A stretch of DNA of 64,000 nucleotides from Flavobacterium luminosum (GTDB lineage Bacteria > Bacteroidota > Bacteroidia > Flavobacteriales > Flavobacteriaceae). Position numbers and translations under genes: made by a program. The notes beneath the pieces were generated by a model that saw only the letters and a program-made list of their open reading frames with translations, did not search any database and was not told where the DNA came from. Positions 27,192-34,978 of this stretch are shown one piece after another (the stretch's first letter is position 1; the number at the start of each line of letters is the position of its first letter). Where the stretch lies: contig NZ_JAMLJM010000007.1 in NCBI RefSeq assembly GCF_023635005.1, forward strand, positions 62,001-126,000, written 5' to 3'.

Positions 27192-30100
27192 ATGTTAAAT
27201 AAAATCATCGAGTTTTCTGTAAAGAATAAACTCATAGTGGCATTGTTTACCTTTATGCTTATTGGCTTTGGTATTTACAATGTACAAAAATTACCTATTG
27301 ATGCTGTTCCTGATATCACAAACAATCAGGTACAAGTAATTACCGTTGCGCCTTCTTTTGGGGCAACCGATATTGAACGATTGGTTACTTTCCCTATTGA
27401 ACAAGCCAACAACAATATTCCTGGATTAAAAGAAATCAGAAGTTTTTCCCGTTTTGGATTATCCCTTGTGACTATCGTATTTGAAGATGACGTTGACGTT
27501 TATTGGGCAAGACAACAAGTAGCCGAACGCTTACAAATGGTACAGAGTCAATTGCCGCAAGGTATGGGTTCTCCTCAACTTGGACCCGTTTCTACCGGTT
27601 TAGGAGAAATTTACCAATATGTAGTTCGTGCCAAAGAAGGTTATGAATCGAAATACAACGAAACCGAATTAAGAACGATTCAGGATTGGATCATTAAACG
27701 ACAATTATCGGGCGTTAAAGGGGTAGCCGAAGTGAGTAGTTTTGGAGGTAAATTAAAACAGATTGAAATCAGTATTCAACCTAACAAACTAAATGCTTTA
27801 GGTGTTACCATCAATGATGTTTTTGACGCTCTGGAAAAAAACAATCAAAATACCGGTGGAGCCTATATAGAAAAAGAAGCGTCAGTTCTTTTCATTAGAA
27901 GTGAAGGCTTATTAAAATCTAAAGAAGATATAGAAAATATCGCTGTAACCACCTCTAAATCGGGTATTCCTTTATTATTGAAAGACGTAGCTCAAGTCAA
28001 CATAGGATTTGCCACTCGTTACGGAGCCATGTGTTATAATGACAAAGGTGAAGTTTCCGGAGCTGTTGTAATGATGCTTAAAGGAGCCAACAGTAGCGAA
28101 GTAATTAAAAACGTTAAAGACCGTATTGCTCAAATTCAAAAAACATTACCTGAAGGCGTAGTCATTGAACCGTTTCTTGACCGAACAAAAATGGTTAACA
28201 ATGCCATTCATACCGTAGAAAAGAATTTGATAGAAGGTGCTTTGATCGTTGTTTTCGTTCTAGTACTTTTTCTAGGTAACTTACGCGCCGGGTTTTTAGT
28301 AGCTTCGGTAATTCCTTTAGCGATGTTATTTGCCATCATCATGATGAATCTTTTCGGGGTGAGTGGTAATTTAATGAGTTTGGGTGCCTTAGATTTTGGA
28401 CTAATTGTAGACGGTGCCGTAATTATTGTTGAAGCCGTAATTCATCACATCTTTATTTACCAAAAGAAAAAAGATGCTCCAGCTTTAACCCAAGAAGGTT
28501 TGGATCAGGAAGTAACTTCCTCTGCCAAAAAAATGATGAACAGTGCCGTTTTTGGACAAATCATCATTTTAATGGTGTACTTACCTATTTTCACCTTACA
28601 AGGTATCGAAGGAAAAATGTTTAAACCAATGGCACAAACCGTAGCTTTTGCTCTAATTGGCGCCTTTATTCTTTCCTTGACTTACATCCCAATGATGAGT
28701 ACTTTGGTTTTGAAAAACATTAAACACAATCCTAAAAGTTTTTCAGAACGTATGATTGCTTATCTGGAGAGAATTTATAAAATAAGACTAGAACAAGCTT
28801 TACACCACAAAAAGAAAATTCTTGTAGGTACTTTGACTGCTTTTGCTGGTTCGCTTGTAATCATGTCTTTTTTAGGTGGAGAATTTATCCCCGCTCTTGA
28901 GGAAGGTGATTTTGCAGTAGATACGCGTGTATTGACTGGAAGTAATATTTCAACCACCATAGCATCAACCCAAAAAGCAGCACACATCTTAAAAACCAGA
29001 TTCCCGGAAGTGGAAAAAGTAGTCACAAAGATTGGTAGTGGTGAAGTGCCTACAGATCCAATGCCAATGGAAGCGAGCGACATGATGGTAATTCTGAAAG
29101 ACAAAAGCGAATGGACTTCTGCTTCTAACTTCAAAGAATTATCAGAAAAGATGAGCGAAGCCTTAAAAGATGTACCAGGTATTACCGTTGGATTCCAATA
29201 CCCGGTTCAAATGCGATTCAACGAATTAATGACGGGAGCTCGACAAGATGTTGTTTGTAAGATTTTTGGAGAAGATCTTGATACTTTAGCCAAATATGCC
29301 GATAAATTAGGTAAAGTGGCTCACAGTATTAAAGGAACCAAAGACTTATACGTAGAACCTATAGGAGGAATGCCTCAAGTAGTATTAGAATATAACAGAC
29401 CTGCAATTGCTCAGTACCGATTAAACATTTCGGATGTTAATAAAATAGTCAACACCTCATTTGCTGGTCAAACTACTGGGTTGTTATTTGAAGGTGAAAA
29501 ACGTTTCGACATCGTTGTAAAATTAGATGCCAACGCTAAACAAAATATCGATGACATCAAAAACCTTTTAATCCCTACGCCCTCGGGATCACAAATTCCA
29601 TTATACCTAGTAGCAGATGTGAAAATTATCAGTGGTCCTAACCAAATTCAACGTGAGGATACCAAACGAAGAATTGTGGTAGGCTTCAATGCCGATCGTG
29701 ACGTACAAAGTTTAGTAGGCGAATTACAAAAGAAAGTAGAGAGTACTATAAAATTCCCTGAAGGATATTATGTTACTTATGGTGGGAGTTTTGAGAACTT
29801 AAACGAAGCCAAAAATCGATTGATGATTGCTGTCCCTCTTTCTTTATTGATGATCTTTTTTATGTTATACTTTGCTTTCAAATCGGTAAAACAAGCCTTA
29901 CTCATTTATTCTGCTATTCCACTATCTATGATTGGAGGAATAATTTTCTTAGCTTTACGAGGAATGCCATTCAGTATCAGTGCCGGAATTGGATTTATTG
30001 CACTATTTGGTGTAGCCGTACTTAACGGTATTGTACTAATCGCGGAATTTAATAGTCAAAAAGCAAGCGGTTTAACCGACTTGAAACAAATTATCATGAA

Positions 30101-31526
30101 CGGAACACAAAACAGATTACGTCCTATCCTGATGACTGCTTTGGTAGCTTCACTGGGTTTTTTACCTATGGCACTAAGTAACGGATCAGGCGCCGAGGTA
30201 CAACGTCCTTTGGCAACCGTAGTAATCGGTGGATTATTGGTAGCAACGTTTTTAACCCTATTCTTACTCCCTATTTTATACACCTATTTTGAAAATTGGT
30301 CTGGTTTTTCATTCAAGAAAAATAAAACCAATCTGACCATTATTACTCTATTAATTGGATTTTCAGGATTTAGTCAAAATCCTATTACGTTAGAAACGGC
30401 ATTAAAAATAGCCACAGAGAATAATTTGACCTTAAAAACTGAAAAACAAAAGGTTGAAGCGAGTAAAGTCCTCATCAAATCAGCCCGTGAGGTTCCGCCA
30501 GTGACAATTAGTGGAGAAGTAGGCCAACTAAATAGTGCTTATACCGACAACAAATTTGGTGTAAGCCAAAATATTAGTTTCCCTTTTGTGAATGCTAAGA
30601 AAAAACAATTGCTGCAAGAACAAGCCAAAGGAGCAGAACTATATTATAAGTTATCAGAAAATGAACTAAAAAAAGCAGTGACGCAAACCTATTATGATTT
30701 GTCAAATGTGATTGAAAAAGAAAAAGTTTACGTAACTATCGATTCAATTTACGGTGAATTCCTGACTAAAGCAGCGCTCAGACTTCGTTTAGGGGAATCG
30801 AACCATATTGAAAAATCTTCTGCTCAATTGCAAAAGTCGAAAATTGTGGCGGAGTTGAACAAACTCAAAGAAGAAAAAAATCAGTTACAATTGCATTTTA
30901 TCTATTTATTGCAATCGGAAGAACAATACCTTCCCATAGCTAGAGATTTTAAAATTGGTTCTTTCAACAGTAATGAATTTGTTACCAAAAATATCTTCTC
31001 AGACATCATTGAGCAAGAAAAAAAAACCAATAAATCCGAAATTTCAGCGCAAAAAGCTCAATTAATCCCAGAGATTTCTGTAGGTGTTTTTAGTACGACT
31101 ATGAAAGGAATGGGTGCCGATGATAAATTATATGGCAGCAGTGATCGCTTTAATTCTTTTCAAGTAAACTTAGGTCTTCCTATATTTAATGGCAGCAACA
31201 AAGCTCGCAGAGAAGCATTACAAATTCATCAAGAGATTTTAGGAACTCAATCGGAAATTCAAAAGCAACAATTGCAAAATCAATACGATGTCTTTTTGAA
31301 AAAATACAATAACGATTTGGTTTTAATCAAAAGTTATGAAGAAGAAGTTTTACCAGAAGCAAAATTAATTGCCAATTCTGCCAACAAACAATTCTTCAAT
31401 GGTGAAATTAACTTTTTAGAATGGTCGGTTCTCATGAATCAAGCACAAGAAGTAAAAATAAATTATTTGAACACCATCAAATCCTATAACGACAACATCA
31501 TTCAAGTTTTATACTTTAAATCATAA
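27192..31526 (+). CDS. CusA/CzcA-type heavy-metal RND pump fused to a TolC-family outer-membrane factor
   Basis: This 1444-aa protein joins two parts. Residues 1-1035 or so are an HME-type RND transporter with a first helix near 10-30, the proton-relay helix GALDFGLIVDGAVIIVEA near 400, and two large periplasmic loops. After a basic linker comes a hydrophobic stretch (TIITLLIGFSGFSQN, near 1048) that looks like an old signal peptide, then a TolC-type outer-membrane factor (1062-1444) with coiled-coil hairpins. Such fusions occur in Bacteroidetes. The metal (Cu, Ag, Zn, Co or others) cannot be told with certainty. The adaptor gene starts 2 bp after its stop. Confidence 0.92.
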   Translation: MLNKIIEFSVKNKLIVALFTFMLIGFGIYNVQKLPIDAVPDITNNQVQVITVAPSFGATDIERLVTFPIEQANNNIPGLKEIRSFSRFGLSLVTIVFEDDVDVYWARQQVAERLQMVQSQLPQGMGSPQLGPVSTGLGEIYQYVVRAKEGYESKYNETELRTIQDWIIKRQLSGVKGVAEVSSFGGKLKQIEISIQPNKLNALGVTINDVFDALEKNNQNTGGAYIEKEASVLFIRSEGLLKSKEDIENIAVTTSKSGIPLLLKDVAQVNIGFATRYGAMCYNDKGEVSGAVVMMLKGANSSEVIKNVKDRIAQIQKTLPEGVVIEPFLDRTKMVNNAIHTVEKNLIEGALIVVFVLVLFLGNLRAGFLVASVIPLAMLFAIIMMNLFGVSGNLMSLGALDFGLIVDGAVIIVEAVIHHIFIYQKKKDAPALTQEGLDQEVTSSAKKMMNSAVFGQIIILMVYLPIFTLQGIEGKMFKPMAQTVAFALIGAFILSLTYIPMMSTLVLKNIKHNPKSFSERMIAYLERIYKIRLEQALHHKKKILVGTLTAFAGSLVIMSFLGGEFIPALEEGDFAVDTRVLTGSNISTTIASTQKAAHILKTRFPEVEKVVTKIGSGEVPTDPMPMEASDMMVILKDKSEWTSASNFKELSEKMSEALKDVPGITVGFQYPVQMRFNELMTGARQDVVCKIFGEDLDTLAKYADKLGKVAHSIKGTKDLYVEPIGGMPQVVLEYNRPAIAQYRLNISDVNKIVNTSFAGQTTGLLFEGEKRFDIVVKLDANAKQNIDDIKNLLIPTPSGSQIPLYLVADVKIISGPNQIQREDTKRRIVVGFNADRDVQSLVGELQKKVESTIKFPEGYYVTYGGSFENLNEAKNRLMIAVPLSLLMIFFMLYFAFKSVKQALLIYSAIPLSMIGGIIFLALRGMPFSISAGIGFIALFGVAVLNGIVLIAEFNSQKASGLTDLKQIIMNGTQNRLRPILMTALVASLGFLPMALSNGSGAEVQRPLATVVIGGLLVATFLTLFLLPILYTYFENWSGFSFKKNKTNLTIITLLIGFSGFSQNPITLETALKIATENNLTLKTEKQKVEASKVLIKSAREVPPVTISGEVGQLNSAYTDNKFGVSQNISFPFVNAKKKQLLQEQAKGAELYYKLSENELKKAVTQTYYDLSNVIEKEKVYVTIDSIYGEFLTKAALRLRLGESNHIEKSSAQLQKSKIVAELNKLKEEKNQLQLHFIYLLQSEEQYLPIARDFKIGSFNSNEFVTKNIFSDIIEQEKKTNKSEISAQKAQLIPEISVGVFSTTMKGMGADDKLYGSSDRFNSFQVNLGLPIFNGSNKARREALQIHQEILGTQSEIQKQQLQNQYDVFLKKYNNDLVLIKSYEEEVLPEAKLIANSANKQFFNGEINFLEWSVLMNQAQEVKINYLNTIKSYNDNIIQVLYFKS

Positions 31527-31528
31527 TC

Positions 31529-32659
31529 ATGAAAACTATAAAAAACATATATCACCTATTTTTTGCTGCAATAGTTTTAGCTTCTTGCGGACAAAAAACA
31601 GAAACAGCGGAAAACAAAGAAGCTACAAACGAATTTGAGGTAGTTTTGACAGAAAATCAATTGAAAAATTCAAAAATTGAATTGGGAACATTGGACCAAA
31701 AACCGGTTTCCAATACTATTAAGGTCAACGGAAAAATTACTTTGGCACCAGAAGCAATAGCTACAATCAGCATGCCTTTGGGAGGCTATGTAAAAGCCAT
31801 CAAAGTAATGCAAGGAATGAATGTTCGAAAAGGACAAGTTTTAGCTGTGGTTGAAGATCCTCAATACGTACAATTACAACAGGATTATCTGACTACTAGA
31901 CAACAACTAACTTTCGCCAACAAAGATTTTAACCGACAAAAAGAGCTGAATGCCTCTAAAGCAGTTAGTGATAAAACCTATGAAATGGCGCAAAGCGAAT
32001 TGGCGAAACAAAAAATCACGTTAAAATCATTAGAAGAAAAATTAAAACTTATAGGTGTTAACCCTTCAACTTTAACCGCAAATAACATTTCTAAATCTGT
32101 TTCCATCTATTCTCCTATCAACGGATTAGTATCTAAAGTAGAAATAAATTTAGGTAAATATGTTAACGCTTCCGATATGCTTTTCGAAGTTATCAATAAC
32201 CAGCATATGTTCTTAAAACTGAATGTATATGATAAAGATGCTTCAAATCTGTACATTGGTCAAAAAGTAACTGCATTTAGCAACAATACTTCGGACAGCT
32301 ATAATACTTCTATTTTATATGTGAATAGAAATATTAACGAAGAAAATGCCGTGGAAGTGATTACCAAAATTAATAATGTTAACGGAAAACTGATCCCTGG
32401 AAATTATATGAATGCTGTCATCGAATCACAAAACAATAATGCTTTCGTTCTAAACAACGAGGCTATTGTGAATTTTGAAGACAAAAATTATGTGTTTGTT
32501 AGCGACAACAATACTACTTTTAGAATGATTGAAGTGGAAGTTGGTACAAAAATGAAAGACTACACCGAAATTAAAAATTCATCAGTGCTATCTAACAAAA
32601 AAGTAGTTGTTAAAGATGCCTATACCCTTCTAATGGTATTGAAAAACAAAGAAGAATAA
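31529..32659 (+). CDS. Periplasmic adaptor subunit of the RND efflux system (CusB/CzcB-like)
   Basis: A lipoprotein signal ends at the Cys in LASCGQK (about residue 20), so the protein is anchored in the inner-membrane side of the periplasm or the outer membrane. It has a barrel-sandwich (lipoyl-like) domain split around a coiled coil, with GGYVKAIKVMQGMNVRKGQVLAVVEDPQY near 90, and a beta-barrel domain (YSPINGLVSKVEINLGKYV, near 195). The length, 376 aa, is normal. It links the RND and TolC parts of the pump in the adjacent gene. Confidence 0.92.
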   Translation: MKTIKNIYHLFFAAIVLASCGQKTETAENKEATNEFEVVLTENQLKNSKIELGTLDQKPVSNTIKVNGKITLAPEAIATISMPLGGYVKAIKVMQGMNVRKGQVLAVVEDPQYVQLQQDYLTTRQQLTFANKDFNRQKELNASKAVSDKTYEMAQSELAKQKITLKSLEEKLKLIGVNPSTLTANNISKSVSIYSPINGLVSKVEINLGKYVNASDMLFEVINNQHMFLKLNVYDKDASNLYIGQKVTAFSNNTSDSYNTSILYVNRNINEENAVEVITKINNVNGKLIPGNYMNAVIESQNNNAFVLNNEAIVNFEDKNYVFVSDNNTTFRMIEVEVGTKMKDYTEIKNSSVLSNKKVVVKDAYTLLMVLKNKEE

Positions 32660-32669
32660 AAACCTAAAG

Positions 32670-32781
32670 AGTGGTTTATCTGAAAAGGATCGACGAAATA
32701 TTTCTTCAATAGATTCGGTTCAACTGAAATGAGAAGAAAACGAAATTTTAAATGATCCAAAAGAGATAAACCACTTTTTAT
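32670..32781 (+). ncRNA. Rod-like structured RNA element after the efflux operon
   Basis: The transcript could fold into one long rod. A 12-bp outer helix pairs 32670-32681 with 32764-32775. Inward come GGATC/GATCC (32687-32691, 32754-32758), TTTCTTC/GAAGAAA (32701-32707, 32733-32739), and an apical 6-bp hairpin (32714-32719, 32723-32728). The first internal loop is symmetric (5 x 5 nt). T5 follows the last pair. It could be a long terminator, a small RNA or a relic of a palindromic element. Confidence 0.5.
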
Positions 32782-32878
32782 ATGCCAATCCTTCGGCATA
32801 AATCAAAACTCCCATTTTTTTCTTATTACAATAAAAAACAATGCCTTTTAGTTCAGGGATATACTTTTATTTGTTTAT

Positions 32879-32898
32879 TTTTTAGTCTAATCTAAAAA
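32879..32898 (+). promoter_or_regulatory. Candidate operator for the DtxR/MntR-type regulator
   Basis: TTTTTAG-N6-CTAAAAA is a perfect 7-bp inverted repeat with a 6-bp spacer. It lies about 30 bp upstream of the -7 element of the regulator gene. Size and symmetry fit a dimeric metal-dependent repressor, so autoregulation is plausible. Confidence 0.45.
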
Positions 32899-32926
32899 TA
32901 TTTTTTATTTATTTGTAATAAATATT

Positions 32927-32934
32927 TATTTTTG
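32927..32934 (+). promoter_or_regulatory. Promoter -7 element of the DtxR/MntR-type regulator gene
   Basis: TATTTTTG matches TAnnTTTG. It covers the TTG codon at 32932, which argues against that codon as the translation start and for the GTG at 32953. Confidence 0.45.
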
Positions 32935-32952
32935 ACTGAAAAATACATTTTT

Positions 32953-33600
32953 GTGACACATTCTGAGGAAAATTATCTAAAAGTTATTTATCATCTGTCG
33001 TCGGCTTCTCCCAAAGGAGTAAATACCAACGCCATTGCTGCTATGATGGACACCAAAGCTTCATCGGTAACAGATATGATCAAGAAACTAGCCGAGAAAG
33101 AAATGGTTTTGTACCAAAAATACCAAGGCGTTTCTCTTACCGAACAGGGTTTACTAGCTGCTAAAATGATCGTAAGAAAACATCGTTTGTGGGAAGTTTT
33201 CTTGGTAGAAAAATTAGACTTTTCATGGGACGAAGTGCACGATGTTGCGGAAGAATTAGAACACATTAAATCCGAAAAACTCATCAATAAACTCGATGCT
33301 TTTTTAAATTTTCCGAGCGAAGACCCTCATGGCGATCCAATCCCCAATCAATATGGAGAAATTCAAAAGACCGACAAACAATTACTCTCCGAAGCAACGG
33401 TAGGCAAAAACTACATTTGCGTGGGAGTGAAAGACTCTTCGTCGGCCTTTCTGCAATACCTCAACAAACAAAAAATTGCTTTAGGAACTCCAATGAAGAT
33501 TCTCGAAAAAGAAACTTTCGATCAAACCTTATTGGTAGAAATTGAAGGGGAAGACAAAGTTTTGTCACATAAAATAGCAAGTAATTTATACATAAATTAA
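32953..33600 (+). CDS. Metal-dependent transcriptional regulator, DtxR/MntR family
   Basis: The protein (215 aa from the GTG at 32953) has an N-terminal winged helix (SEENYLKVIYHLS to YQGVSLTEQG), a metal-binding dimerisation domain with HRLWEVFLVEKL, HDVAEELEHI and DPHGDPIP, and a C-terminal SH3-like FeoA-type domain. In this family metal binding (Mn2+ or Fe2+) triggers DNA binding. The start follows the MTxSEENYLK pattern and the promoter position; a TTG 21 bp upstream is less likely. It overlaps no gene; a ZIP transporter follows 4 bp later, so metal uptake is the likely target. Confidence 0.9.
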   Translation: MTHSEENYLKVIYHLSSASPKGVNTNAIAAMMDTKASSVTDMIKKLAEKEMVLYQKYQGVSLTEQGLLAAKMIVRKHRLWEVFLVEKLDFSWDEVHDVAEELEHIKSEKLINKLDAFLNFPSEDPHGDPIPNQYGEIQKTDKQLLSEATVGKNYICVGVKDSSSAFLQYLNKQKIALGTPMKILEKETFDQTLLVEIEGEDKVLSHKIASNLYIN

Positions 33601-33604
33601 GAAT

Positions 33605-34423
33605 ATGTTCGAAAACCTAATCCAATATTTTGAAAGCATCGATCCCGTACTCGCGGCATTATATGCAACCTTGTTTACTTGGTTTCTCACCGCTTTGGGA
33701 GCTTCCTTCGTGTTTTTCTTTAAAGCCATGAACCGTACTGTTCTCGATGGAATGCTGGGATTCACTGGAGGAGTCATGGTCGCAGCGAGTTTTTGGAGTT
33801 TACTAGCTCCAGCCATAGAAATGAGTAAAGGCGACGGATTTGTTAAAGTCATGCCTGCCGCGATAGGTTTTTTTCTAGGTGCCTTATTTATATTTGCCTT
33901 AGATAAAACCTTACCCCATTTACACATCAATTTTAAGGAAACAGAAGGAATAAAATCGCCTTGGCAACGCACCACTCTTTTAGTATTGGCCATTACACTT
34001 CACAATATTCCGGAAGGTTTGGCCGTTGGGGTATTGTTCGGAGGAGTCGCAGCAGGAATACCAGAAGCATCAATTGCAGGAGCTTTGACGTTAGCTATAG
34101 GTATAGGAATTCAAAATTTCCCCGAAGGAATCGCAGTAGCTATGCCACTTCGAAGAATGGGAATGAGCAGAAGAAAAAGCTTTTTATACGGACAATCATC
34201 CGCAATAGTAGAACCCATTGCAGGGGTATTGGGAGCCGTAGCCGTGAGTTTTTTCACCCCTATTTTACCATATGCTTTGGCATTTGCAGCTGGTGCAATG
34301 ATCTTTGTTGTAATTGAAGAAGTTATTCCCGAAACACAATTGGATAAAAACACAGATATTGCTACTTTAGGATTTATTGGCGGATTCATCGTTATGATGA
34401 CGCTTGATGTAGCATTAGGTTAA
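33605..34423 (+). CDS. ZIP family divalent metal transporter
   Basis: The 272-aa protein is a ZupT/GufA-like inner-membrane importer with about eight helices. Helices IV and V carry the metal-site motifs LHNIPEGLAVG (near 140) and NFPEGIAVA (near 174), which together form the binuclear site. The protein should import Zn2+, Fe2+ or Mn2+. It is 4 bp downstream of the DtxR/MntR-type regulator gene on the same strand, which probably represses it when metal is plentiful. Confidence 0.92.
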   Translation: MFENLIQYFESIDPVLAALYATLFTWFLTALGASFVFFFKAMNRTVLDGMLGFTGGVMVAASFWSLLAPAIEMSKGDGFVKVMPAAIGFFLGALFIFALDKTLPHLHINFKETEGIKSPWQRTTLLVLAITLHNIPEGLAVGVLFGGVAAGIPEASIAGALTLAIGIGIQNFPEGIAVAMPLRRMGMSRRKSFLYGQSSAIVEPIAGVLGAVAVSFFTPILPYALAFAAGAMIFVVIEEVIPETQLDKNTDIATLGFIGGFIVMMTLDVALG

Positions 34424-34434
34424 CCGAATTACTC

Positions 34435-34824
34435 ATGAAAAAACTAACATCACTACTAATTGCAAGCTATATTTTGATAGGTTGTGCCACAACTCAAAAC
34501 CAAAACATCATCAATCAGAAGTTGGATTCCAAACAAAACAAGGAGATTGTTTTAATAAAAGTACTCAACGATTCCCGTTGTCCGGAAGGTGTGCAATGCA
34601 TTTGGGCAGGTGAAATTACGTTTGAAGTAGCGGCCTATGAAAACCGTAACCTTGTAGAGCAAATACAATTAACCCTTTCTCCAAACAAAGAAGCGGCAGC
34701 CATAAATTGGTTTAACAAACATTTACCGCAACAAAAAGCCCAAATAACAAAAGTCTCGATACTCCCATATCCTAAAAAAGAAAAGAATATCGAACCAACG
34801 GAATATTACATACAGCTACAATAA
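34435..34824 (+). CDS. Small lipoprotein with conserved Cys/Trp motif
   Basis: The 129-aa protein has a lipobox near residue 18 (LIGCATT). A conserved segment, NDSRCPEGVQCIWAGEI (about 42-58), recurs in many Bacteroidetes lipoproteins, and its two Cys could form a disulfide or bind a metal. The function is unknown. It follows the ZIP transporter by 11 bp, so a link to metal traffic is possible. Confidence 0.75.
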   Translation: MKKLTSLLIASYILIGCATTQNQNIINQKLDSKQNKEIVLIKVLNDSRCPEGVQCIWAGEITFEVAAYENRNLVEQIQLTLSPNKEAAAINWFNKHLPQQKAQITKVSILPYPKKEKNIEPTEYYIQLQ

Positions 34825-34858
34825 TCCTCTGTAAAATCAACAACAAATTACAAAAGCA

Positions 34859-34978
34859 TTATTTACAGCCACAATCGGTACCGCATTTTCCTTTTGACTT
34901 CTTGCTTCCGAAAAACTTCTTAAACAGAAACCAAACTGATATTCCTAATACACCAAAAGCTATAAATTCTTGAATCAT
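34859..34978 (-). CDS. FeoB-associated Cys-rich membrane protein
   Basis: This 39-aa protein starts MIQEFIAFGVL, has one membrane helix (about 5-21), a basic patch (KKFFGSKKSKGK) and a Cys-rich end (CGTDCGCK). It matches the small proteins annotated as FeoB-associated. Its ATG overlaps the feoB stop by one base (TAATG), so it is translated with feoB. A longer reading up to 35062 exists in frame but lies inside feoB and is not expected. A role in ferrous iron uptake is inferred from position. Confidence 0.8.
   Translation of the reverse strand: MIQEFIAFGVLGISVWFLFKKFFGSKKSKGKCGTDCGCK

Noticed and set aside
33961..34389. Arg/Ser-rich frames over the ZIP transporter gene
   Set aside because: Their composition is typical of a frame shadow and they have no domain.
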